From: Polytrichum commune | Taxonomy: Eukaryota; Streptophyta; Polytrichopsida; Polytrichales; Polytrichaceae | Length of the DNA stretch: 64,000 nt | Assembly: GCA_950295325.1 (NCBI GenBank) | Contig: OX485803.1 | Coordinates: forward strand, 63,503,554 to 63,567,553 | Direction: 5' to 3' | Shown: positions 33,669-43,668 of the stretch, piece after piece | How positions within the stretch are numbered: position 1 is the first letter of the stretch | Layout: each line of letters opens with the position of its first letter | Position numbers and translations under genes: made by a program | Notes under the pieces: model-generated | The model's database searches: none | Told to the model about the DNA's origin: nothing | Seen by the model: the letters and a program-made list of their open reading frames with translations, nothing else

Positions 33669-36600
33669 TCAATGCTCAACAGAGCACATACCCAGTTGGT
33701 GACGGAGGCGTTGAAAGGATTCTTTAGGCAGTGCTTTGGTAAAAATATCTGCAAGTTGGTCATGGGAAGAGACAAAAGAAGGAAGAAGAATATCAACAAG
33801 AAAGGCTTCACGAATGACATGATACTGCACATCAATGTGTTTGGTGCGGCGATGAAATTCGGGATTCTTGATAAGGCGTAGAGCGCTCTGATTATCAGTG
33901 AATAAGGGAGTGGGGGAAAGAGGAGGCTTCCCAAGACTGTTGAGCAGACGACGATGCCGTATGATTTCTTTGGTGGTCGAAGAGGCCGCAAGATACTCGG
34001 CCTCGGTAGTACTGCTGGCGCAGCTGGCCTGTTTCCGAGAAGCCCAAAACACAGGACCATGGTTCACGAAAAGAATGAAACCTGAACGCGACTTTCTGTC
34101 ATCGAGATCCATAGCGAAGTCTGCGTCACTGTACGCAGTGAGAGAAAGTGGATGATCATCCCCAGAGAATGAGAGGCCGAGATTGAGGGTACCTGCGAGG
34201 TATTTGAGAATTCGTCGGAGAGCGTTGCAGTGAGCCGGGGAGGGATTAGAACAATACTTAGCAGCAACGCTAACAGCATAAGAGAGATCTGGTCGGGTGC
34301 CAATGCAGGCAAATTGAAGACAGCCGACAATGGTTTGATAGGGAAAATGAGAAGTCGAAATAGAAGGATCAGAAGAGAGAAAGCTGAGTTGAGTATGAGG
34401 GTCGGCGGGGACTGATAAAGGGACGGCATCAAGAAAGCCAAATTTGCAAACCAGTTTAGTGAGATAATGGGTTTGATCAAGAAAGAGCTCATGGGTATCA
34501 CGGCGACGAGTGATGCGAAGACCAACATAGCAACCTGCTGGTCCGCGGGTGTTGGAAAAAACTTTATCCATGGTATCAAGAATATGGTCAATATTGGTGC
34601 CATCATCGACATAAATGAGAAGGATGATAGTTTGGCCACCGTGAGAGGAATAATATGCACAAGGATCGGCATCACTCACTTTGAACCCAAACTGCAGAAG
34701 AAAGGTATGAAACTTGTGGTTCCAGTTTCGAGATGCTTGCTTGAGACCATATAGGGCTTTGCGAAGGAGGCAGACATAATCAGGATGATCAAGATCAACA
34801 AATCCCTCAGGTTGCTCCATGTATAGGAGCTATGCAATATCCCCATTCAGAAAAGTAGTTTTGATGTCGAATTGGATGATTTCAAGATCATCCGCTGCAG
34901 AGATTGCCATAACGATCCGAACAGTTTCGAATTTAACCACAGGGGAGAAAGTCTCACTGTAATCAATCCCAGCCTTTTGGGTGTATCCCTTAGCAACAAG
35001 GCGGGCCTTAAATTTATCAATATTGCCATTGGGAAGGTACTTAGTTTTGAAAACCCACTTGCACTGAATTGCTTTGTGTCCATGAGGGAGTCGAACCAAT
35101 TCCCAGGTTTTGCTTTCTTTGAGAGAGTTGATCTCTTCTGTCATTGCATGGACCCATTGTGCAGCATCAGGACTATGAAGAGCTTCTTGATAAGTAAAAG
35201 GGTTGTCTGGAGAAAAATCGGCAGTAATGGTATCGGTGGGCTGAAAAGAAGAGACTGCAGTTTCAAGGGGAGATGTGCTATGAAGTGGGAAGGAACCAGA
35301 TGAAGTATGACTTAGATGAGCATGAGTTGGTGGAGAAAGAACAGAAGATGATGATTGAGAAGCAACAGGCTCAATTTCAGCAAGAGGATGGAGTCGAACA
35401 GGTGTGTTCGGTTGATAGTTAGGGTGGGAAAGAAGTGTCCTGGGAGTGAGGAGAGAAGAAGGGACAACCTCTGTAGAGGTACAATCAGAAGCATCGATAG
35501 TAGGAAGTACAGAAGAGGAGCCGGTAAAATTAGAAACAGAAATTAGGGGGGACTCAGTCGGATCAACATTTAGGGTAGACTCAGGTAGGTCAGAATGAAG
35601 AGTAAAAGAAGAAGAGGAAGAAGAAGGGGAATTATCAGGAAGAGAAGAGGAGCTTGGGAAAGAAACATGCAACAAATCTTCAGAAGGAATTGAAGAAGAT
35701 GGCTCCACCGAGTTGCCGTAGAGAAGATGTTCGTCAAAAATGACATCTCAGCGAACGAGAACTTCGGATGTATCTGGATCCCAGAGCCAATATCCTTTGG
35801 TGTTGTCACAATACCCTAGAAAATAAAAGAGATGACTTTTGGGATCCAATTTAGTGCGGTGTTTTTTCTCAATGTAAGCATAAGCGTGACACCCAAAAAT
35901 GCAAAGATGTTCCAAAGAAGGTTTGAAACCATGCCAGAGAGTAAAAGGGGTGTTGCCAGGAATCAAGCGTGAACCTGTCCGATTGAGAGTATAAACGACT
36001 ATATGACAGGCTTCGGCCCAAAAATTCTGAGGGAACCCACTAGTGTGTAGAATAGAGCGGACACTCTCCATGATTGTGTGATTATCTCGCTCGCAGAAGC
36101 CATTCTGCTCTGGGCAATAAGGAGCAGTAATTTCGTGTTGGATACCTTGTTGAGATAGATATGCCTCAAAGTTCTTACTGGTGAACTCCCCTCCTCCATC
36201 TGTGCGGAAGATTTGCAGGTGGTTGCCAGTATCGCGGAAGATGTCATGATAGACGTCCTGAAGACACCGAAGAGCATCAGACTTCTCAGCAATACAGAAA
36301 ATGTATCTATACCCTGAAAAATCGTCCTTAAAGAGCAAATAGTAAAGGGCGCCTCCCAATGGAACGTGTGCCATGGGTCCGCAAATATCTGCATGGATCA
36401 AATAGCCAGGAGTCGAAGAGGGTTTTCGAAATGGTGGAGAAACAAAACTGTGGCGATGGCTTTTACCCAGAACACAACCTTTGCACAAATCAGGAATATG
36501 TTTGTTCTGGAGAGTCATCCCAGTGACGGCCTCAATGCGATCCATAGCAAGAATGGTGGGATAATTGAGATGACAGAGTCTTTGATGCCAGATGGCCAGG

Positions 36601-38184
36601 CTGCGAGTACCATCTGCTTTCGAAGTAGTGCCAAGGGAATGAATGACATTAGCATGTGAAGAAGACTGGAGTGCTCAAATATGAAGCTTGTAAAGCATCC
36701 CCTCCAAAGAATCCTCCATAAGGACGAGGCCATCAGCCAACATCTGACAGCCGATCTTAGTATATAGAGTGTTGACGTTTTTGAATGCCGCTGAAGATAC
36801 AGAGAAAAGATTACGCTGTAGAGTGGGAACATATAGAACATCAATGAGCATGCCACGCTCCCACTGATTCCAAATGTGAATTTCGATGGGAATTGTCACC
36901 AATACCTTCAACAAATGTTGTGTGCCCTCCCACTGCTTGAACGGGCCAGGTTCCAGCAGGTGCTGCGATGAAATTCGTGAACCAGGAACGTTGGTCAAAC
37001 ATGTGATGGGAAGAACCGCTATCAGCAAGCCAATCAGTAGGTTGAACTTCTTGATCAAGAAATTGAACCATATATGCGTGTGGGGTGGTCATTGTTACAT
37101 GTGATGATCGCGCTGAGTACCGGGAATCTTGCGATGGTGAAGAGACTCCGGTCGAAGGTGGAGTGTGCTGTTCGGGCGACGGTTGATACGGTCCATGCCG
37201 AACCACAGCACGTTTTCGGGGTCGAGGGCACTCTTTATGCCAGTGACCCAGTTCACCACAATTTCCGTAGCGTGAGACCTGTTTTCGAGCCGCAATCTCT
37301 TGTGCTCGTTGTGAACGGAGATCATGCTGATCATGCTGCAAGAAGGGACGAGAAGATCTGAGATCATCGGAGACATTAGTTCTCATGCTCCCACTAGCCG
37401 AAAAAGGAGGACGATATCTTCCTGGATCACCCGTAGTTCTTGAACTCTGAGAATAGTACGCCGCAGTATGACTGTGTACGTTTTCAGACTGCCGTTTGCA
37501 AATGGCACGTTCCTCGTCAAGAAGCCATGTCTGTAAATTGGACAGAGTCTGTTGCTCAGGAGTGACAGTTTTCCACATGGTTTGGAAAGTATCATAAACT
37601 GCCGGCAGGTTACTTAACATTTTAGAGATGACCATTTCGTCAGAAAAGGATCTCGTGCCAAGTTCCTCAATCTGGCTATTGAGCATTTCAAGATTGCCAA
37701 TGAAGGTAGCCATATCTCCATTGTCACCAAGCCGCATGTTGTAGTAATTTTCCTGCAGTTGGTACAACGATTGCACAGCAGTGCGTTGATGGATTAGGGC
37801 GAGTTTGTCCCATATCTCCTTGGAGGTCTTACAGTTAATGATCTGGTGAAGAATTGGTTTATCCACCAATTGAATGAGTATGGAGAAGGCTTGTTTATCG
37901 CGTTTCTTGAAATCAAGAGTTGCATTCTGAATGGCATCCCTCTCTACGGGAGACAATCCTTCATCCGAAGTGGGAGTGAGCTCTGAAAAGAGAGTGCGTC
38001 CAAATTGGATTTCAGGCACTAGAGTAGAGGATGAAAGAGACGGCAAGACAGGCAGGGTTTCTGTTCCATCAACAATTCCCAGGAAACCTCAACCATCAAG
38101 AAATGCTTGTGCCTGAAACTTCCAGAGATTATACTCTTTCCCATTATATTTCTGTAGGTTACTGAGCTCTTTGAGATCACTCAT
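33669..38184 (-). pseudogene. Copia gag-pol, broken
   Basis: The frame starts MSDLKELSN at 38184. In order: Gag; a zinc knuckle whose first Cys is Tyr (YGNCGELGHWHKEC); protease with ADSGSSHH; GAG-pre-integrase (HQRLCHLN, then CKGC); integrase with HADICGP, RTDGGGEF and PEQNGFCE; reverse transcriptase with IYVDDGT; RNase H with ADIFTKALP; and the end at GMCSVEH. In-frame stops are TGA at 38089-38091, TGA at 36675-36677, TGA at 35748-35750 and TAG at 34830-34832. The frame shifts once near 36900 (Gag frame before, pol frame after). Copies in trans could mobilise it, but it cannot make its own polyprotein. Confidence 0.9.
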
Positions 38185-38700
38185 GATGGACACTATTAAC
38201 CACCCTGTCAGGCAAGAAAAACCTCGTAGAAATCGAGAGAGAGAAAAATCAAGAAGAATAGAAGAATTATGAGTTATCACTTGAGCAAGAGCTGGAAGAT
38301 TAGGCCTATCAATGTAATATAGAGAAAGATTCCTGCTAAGACTAAATACAGACGAGAGATCGATAGCGAACAAGTACCGCGAGGGAAAAAGAGGAAGATA
38401 AGTCAAAAACCATGTCAAGAATCAAGAAAGATAGATGTTGATAGGCACCAGATGAGAATCGGGTCATTGGAAAAGATGATGACGAGATTAGTTAAGTTCA
38501 GAAAGAAAAGAAGGAGCAAAAGATTCATTCAATAACCTGGAATGTGCTAGCAGCAGTTGATGTCAGAAAAACAACTCAAGAAACGTGCCAGTGCATGTAG
38601 AAAGGAAAAAAAAAAAATCTAGCCAGTAACGGAGTCCAAAGAAAAATAGCAACAGATTGTTCTATAGTTTGAGGACCATGAAAAACGGAGGCGCAAGATG

Positions 38701-38713
38701 TGGGCCCATAACC
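38701..38713 (-). other. Copia primer-binding site (half-tRNA-iMet type)
   Basis: The plus strand TGGGCCCATAACC equals the anticodon arm of plant initiator tRNA-Met as I recall it. The minus (element) strand is therefore complementary to the inside of that tRNA, not to its 3' end. It lies 3 nt from the 5' LTR. Confidence 0.7.
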
Positions 38714-38716
38714 TAT

Positions 38717-38908
38717 TGATCACAACTGTATTATAATGACTCACAGAACACATTCACTCGAAAGTAAGGCAGCATTGACTCACACATACACAACACTCAG
38801 CAGGATGTTCATGGGCAATAACTTTCTTTATTCATGCTTCTTGATTCTTGGATCAAGTCACTTACAGCATTCTACAGTGCAGACACGCACTTCGCACTAT
38901 TCACGACA
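38717..38908 (-). repeat. Copia 5' LTR
   Basis: Same 192 bp as the 3' LTR; ends ATTCACGACA next to the host sequence CATGGAGTTTGC. Confidence 0.9.
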
Positions 38909-38924
38909 CATGGAGTTTGCATAT

Positions 38925-38970
38925 CTCTCTCTCTCTCTCTCCATATATATATATATGTATATGTATATAC

Positions 38971-39002
<32 letters not shown>

Positions 39003-39066
39003 GTATATGTATGTATATGTATGTATATATATATGTATATATGTGTGTGTGTGTATGAGAGAGAGA
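38925..39066. repeat. Compound microsatellite
   Basis: (CT)n, then (TA)n, long (TATG)n/(TA)n, (GT)n and (GA)n in succession, right beside the Copia 5' LTR. Absent from the corresponding place in block 1 (near 15.33 kb). Confidence 0.9.
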
Positions 39067-39962
39067 GATTCATGGCCTGCTTATAATATTTAAATTCCCC
39101 CATCTCAAACTGATGGAAATGTACATTCTCCTCTATATCCGTAGAAAATTTTGATTACTAGTATTTCCTACTTTCGTTGAAAATAGTTCATACCAAAGTG
39201 AAGAGTGAATGCAGAATGCGGTCCGGGCAGAGCAGCGAACATATTCTACTGAATAGATTAGCGATGGTGGGATTGAAATATCCTTCAACCGACAAACATT
39301 GGGAACATGGATTCGAATCAGCAAATCCGCTTCGCTAATCACCGCAGAATGCTGTTATTTTCAAGGTCTAAAAGGAGCGACAATGGACACAAAGCAATGA
39401 AGGGATAACATTTTGATGCAGAGTTGGGTATTTTGCACTCTAAACAGAAATACAGGCAGTATAGCCACAAGGACAGCTAACCTTGAAGGGTGGAAAATGT
39501 CTCATTGAACCAAGCATATTCAAACGATTATTACAGCCATATTCTGGAGTGGCCCAAAATCCGTTTACCAAAACCATCTCACATTCTTACTCTTTATTCA
39601 TTGTTCAACCAGTGCCCAATTGACAAGAACTTGCAGGGACCAACTGAAATCATGGCTGTTCCTAAATAAACGTCTTACAAACACAAGACATGCTGTTTGG
39701 CACCCATGGCAACTATGAGTAATTGCCCATAGAGCCCCATCCATTACATCGCCGTGCGACACAAAACTGAAGACTGCTCATTTCCTCAGATGCTAATGAA
39801 AGTTTCTACATTTATACTGAATGCAATCTGAAGAGTATAAATATACCATCCTCACTAACATCGAGTGCACAACCGTGCCAAAACCGCTTCAGGAGCCAAT
39901 CATCCTGACAGCTACGACATTCTCTAAAGCTGAGAGCTGGTGGAGAAACCGATCACAGCGTT
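39067..39962. other. 3' flank of LTP-C
   Basis: Homologous to 15.36-16.23 kb; near-identical from about 39.75 kb onward. Non-coding. Confidence 0.5.
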
Positions 39963-40689
39963 TCATTCAATGGTGTAAACTGCACAAACATCGAGAACCG
40001 AGGAAGTGTAAGCACCCTGAAGTACCCAAGAAATCACGTCGACCAAAACTCAGAATTAAGGTGGGCTGTTCAAAGTCGAAAGATGGATTGACGTTGCTGA
40101 TAAGGACTGAGTAGGCCGTTTCGCCTCCAGATTGACATGAAGGTCACAGGCACCATGGCCTGAAGTGTGTAATGACACCAAAAAATAGATTCTACTGACG
40201 AAGGCACAGCATCCTGCAAATTCTACACGTTGAAGTAACTAGAAGCAACGATGTACAGTAGAAACTTCACTTGATTTGTGCGCACAAACAACAGTTTCAT
40301 AACCGAAGAATAATCACATGAGCTTCGTCAACTCACTTATAAGGGAGCTGCATAGATGGACATGAGTATATACACTTACTTCCACATTTGTAACCTCGGA
40401 GGTTGGTGCGACCGCAGACTCTGGGCATGGCGAATGCGTTCCTGATCATGTTCTGGGGATACCTTCCCTGCTGCATTTGGCTGCACAGACACGCTGGATT
40501 CGCCACCATCACCGCCCGGCAGCATGCGCCATTGCGGCCGCCGTTAGGACGAGGAGGGTACGCGCCTTGCACTGCTCCGTAGCAGGGAGCCAATGCACTC
40601 AGGCTGCACTGCGCGTTCACCTCTGCTGCGAATGCCATCACCAGCATCACGCAGATGCCCATGGCTACGAATCGCTTGCTGCACTCCAT
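39963..40689 (-). CDS. Secreted lipid-transfer-like protein (LTP-C), 2 exons
   Basis: Exon 1 is 40689-40380 and exon 2 is 39979-39963, giving 108 aa. Exon 1 encodes exactly the LTP-A protein, and introns, UTRs and about 1.8 kb of flank are almost identical. The eight-cysteine scaffold, signal peptide and YTIE end are conserved. Both copies appear intact, so gene dosage of this product is at least two here. Confidence 0.88.
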
Positions 40690-40802
40690 GGCTGTCAAAC
40701 AAAACGGTGAAGATTCAAAGAGAGGAGCAAAAGCATTCACAGAGCTGGCTCGGTAGAATGGATACGCTTGTGACTTGTGTGTTACTGGAAGTGAGGGTTG
40801 TG

Positions 40803-40809
40803 TTATATG
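40803..40809 (-). promoter_or_regulatory. TATA-like box of LTP-C
   Basis: CATATAA on the minus strand, 114 bp upstream of the ATG. The 5-bp difference in spacing from LTP-A comes from an indel in the leader. Confidence 0.5.
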
Positions 40810-42822
40810 GATTGGAAGCTGATTGCCTACTCACCTAATCATGGGCAGCTAGGGTTGGGGAGCATTGAGTGAGCCACCGCTAAATTAGCTCTCTGGAATA
40901 TCTTAGTCCCGAGTGCACTCGCAGGAGTTGAAATTTGGACATTCTGCAATGAATGCCGCACAGAAGTCGTTGCAAGTAGAAGCTGCAGTAATCAAATTCA
41001 CACGCAGGAGGCTGGTGTACATGATTATACTCTGGAATAGGCAACTACCAGCCATCTTCCAGAGCTTCTATATGGCAGATGTCAGACCGCTTGTTATACA
41101 GTCTGGAGACGGGTTCAGGATGAAATTAATGAACTGTGAAAGAGGCGGTGCTCTGAAGTTTAAAATTACCAAGGTCATGAGTTACGAGCTACTGTGACAC
41201 CCGCGACCTGAACATTACGGTGGTTTACATGGAGGACGAAGGAAAGAGCTTGCATGTGAGACTGTTTTATTTATTTTAAAATTTTCCCTCTCTCTAATCC
41301 ATGGTGGTTATGCATATCCATCCTACTTGGATTAATACGGCCACCTCAATTTCACAAAATTGAAGTAAGAGCACATGTGTTTAAAATTAACCGGAAACCA
41401 ACCTCAACGTATAGAAACTGAATACCAAATTTGAGCTTAACATCAATCTTCATTCACGAATCTAAAACGTGGTCTGGGGAATTTGAGAAGAGAATCTGTC
41501 ATAGACTGATCATCAATTCGTAAAAGAGCTAGGATCGCAATAGGTATAAGTGAATCTGCACAAGAACCGTAACAGGGTGGAATCTACTTGTAGAGGCAAC
41601 CGCTTTGTCTTCGCTCACTATTCAAGAACCAAAGGAGTCGAATAAACCTGTGCCTGACCAGCAGCATGCGGTACCAACAGACGATGGCGGGGTGAAATTC
41701 ATGCGTCTTGACGCTTTTATAAGATATCCAAATTGCTTCTTTCATTCCCAGTTGGTCAAATTATTATCATTGGAAACGGATACTTCAAGTTCCAGTTCGT
41801 CTGCAGTTCGTTGCATACAAAGGATGCCTTACGTACAGACGCATATAGGGACTGCCTTTTGAATGAAAATGCGTCCAACGACTATGCAGCGAGCGTTGCA
41901 ACGAACCCCTGCCGTCGAGGAGGAACTATATTTTATAGATAGTGCAAAAGTTCCATATTATTTGAAATTAATTCATGGTTCATGTAGTGGGTCTTCGGAA
42001 AATCTGGCTGCTGAGTCGTAACCTGAACGATGAACATTTGTAAACCAGCAAAAAGACTTGATTATAGCACACAAGAAGGAATCGGATGAACAATCCGGAT
42101 TCCTGTAGTCAATCTGGAAATTCGAGTTATCATGGGTTTTGAGTTATCAAGAGAGCAATAAGGTGGAAGCGGCCACTGCAATCTTATGACCCTGCAATCA
42201 TCTCTAAGAGAAAGGTCCTTTTACAGAACAACACATTCACACAAGAAGTTCAATATAATTCATTCGTAGAATCTGATAGTGCTATTGCATGGCAGCAAGG
42301 TCAAATATATACAACAAAAGTTTCATTGATGTTCGGTGATATGCTCATTCAGAGAGGAGAGGTTTGCATGCAGAAACTGCGAACACATCAGTTTCAATAG
42401 GATAATCGAACCGGTAAGCAAAATAGCTCCCTACTTTCTCAGTACTTATATTGAACCAGTTGAGACCACAAGTTCTTATAAGATTGGCACTGCTTGTCGC
42501 GCTAACAGGCTATAAAGTTGAGAAACTGTGGATGGCTAATCTCTGAGTTTCCTGATAATTGAGATAAGTATAGCCCTCTGTAGTAGAAATCATGTATACT
42601 TCTCCTTGTATTCTTTTTGTGCTAGTTTAGTTTGGAACAAAACTTGAGACGAGTTGAATCCAATCACCCAATTTGAACTTCTAAATTGGCACTCTATACT
42701 TCAAGCAGGCAGCTCAAGAAATTCTGTTCACCCTGATTCTGCACTACCGCCAGAGCCCTTAGAATTCTAGACAGCCGCTCGAAACTTCTCTGGATCCCAA
42801 GAGCGAGTGGTGGACATATGTC
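40810..42822. other. LTP-C upstream and LTP-D downstream spacer
   Basis: 40.81-41.52 kb is nearly identical to 17.09-17.79 kb; 41.6-42.35 kb is a diverged match to 17.9-18.9 kb. Past 42.35 kb I see no match and no gene. Confidence 0.45.
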
Positions 42823-43538
42823 TCATTCAATGGTGTAAACTGCACAGGTCATACCCAAAGCATCAGCAACGTGAATTCAGCAGGAACTCATGACGAATAA
42901 AACATTTTAATTGACGGTCACCAGAGTAAAATGAGTAAGATCAATCGGAGACACGGGCGACTGAGACAGAGTGAAGTGAATTAATAGTGATTACTCAACT
43001 GCACACATCGTGGTCAACAGAGACAAACACTTACATGCATGAACTTACGAAGCTTTGCACTGCTGCTTGTTTTGCACGTCTTGGAGTTAATGGGTAGTGA
43101 GGACTCTCAGTAACTACATTAAATTTGTAGACACGGACACACGACACATGGGGTGCTAGAAAAACTTAGGACCATCTCACAAAGAAGGATAGGTGCTGCA
43201 AGGCATGGCGAACAATATATATACTTACTTCCACATTTGTAACCTCGGAGGTTGGTGCGACCGCAGACTCTGGGCATCGCGAATGCATTCCTGATCATGT
43301 TCTGGGGATACCTTCCCTGCTGCATTTGGCTGCACAGACATGCGGGATTCGCCACCATCACCGCTCTGCAGCATGCGCCATTGCGACCGCCATTGGGACG
43401 TGGAGGGTAAGCGCCTTGCACTGCTCCGTAGCAGGGAGCCAACGCACTCAAGCTGCATTGGGCATTCACCTCCGCTGCGAATCCCAACACCAGCAGCACG
43501 CAGATGCTCATGGCTACAAATCGCTTGCTGCACTCCAT
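42823..43538 (-). CDS. Secreted lipid-transfer-like protein (LTP-D), 2 exons
   Basis: Exon 1 is 43538-43229 and exon 2 is 42839-42823, giving 108 aa. It differs from LTP-A mainly in the signal peptide (MSICVLLVLGFAAEVNAQ); the mature eight-cysteine region is almost the same and the protein ends IYTIE. The intron has the GTAAGT donor and GTGCAG acceptor. Unlike the other three, its 5' region carries a canonical TATAAAAG and its flanks do not match the other LTP units, so it may have its own expression pattern. Confidence 0.88.
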
Positions 43539-43661
43539 GGCTTCCGGAAGTTGGTGACCTGAGTTACACCACAGGGAGATTAACAAGCCTCGAGGGGAGG
43601 AGGGCTGCAGTAGATGTCGACGAAGGAGGCTGCGATGAAGATTGAAGTTGGCTACGGCTGC

Positions 43662-43668
43662 TTTTATA
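43662..43668 (-). promoter_or_regulatory. TATA box of LTP-D
   Basis: GGTATAAAAG on the minus strand, about 125 bp upstream of the ATG; a strong consensus at a normal distance for a short leader. Confidence 0.65.

Larger units (their letters stand above)
33300..38908 (-). mobile_element. Ty1/Copia LTR retrotransposon, 5.6 kb
   Basis: Two 192-bp LTRs (33300-33491 and 38717-38908) bound by TG...CA differ at two positions that I can find. Between them, on the minus strand, lie gag and pol in Copia order: protease, integrase, reverse transcriptase, RNase H. A primer-binding site lies three bases inside the 5' LTR. No 5-bp target duplication is visible (TAGTAT side against CATGG side). Confidence 0.93.

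Noticed and set aside
38925-39066. Open frames through the TATG/TA microsatellite
   Set aside because: Tyr/Ile/Met repeats are a direct product of the simple repeat.
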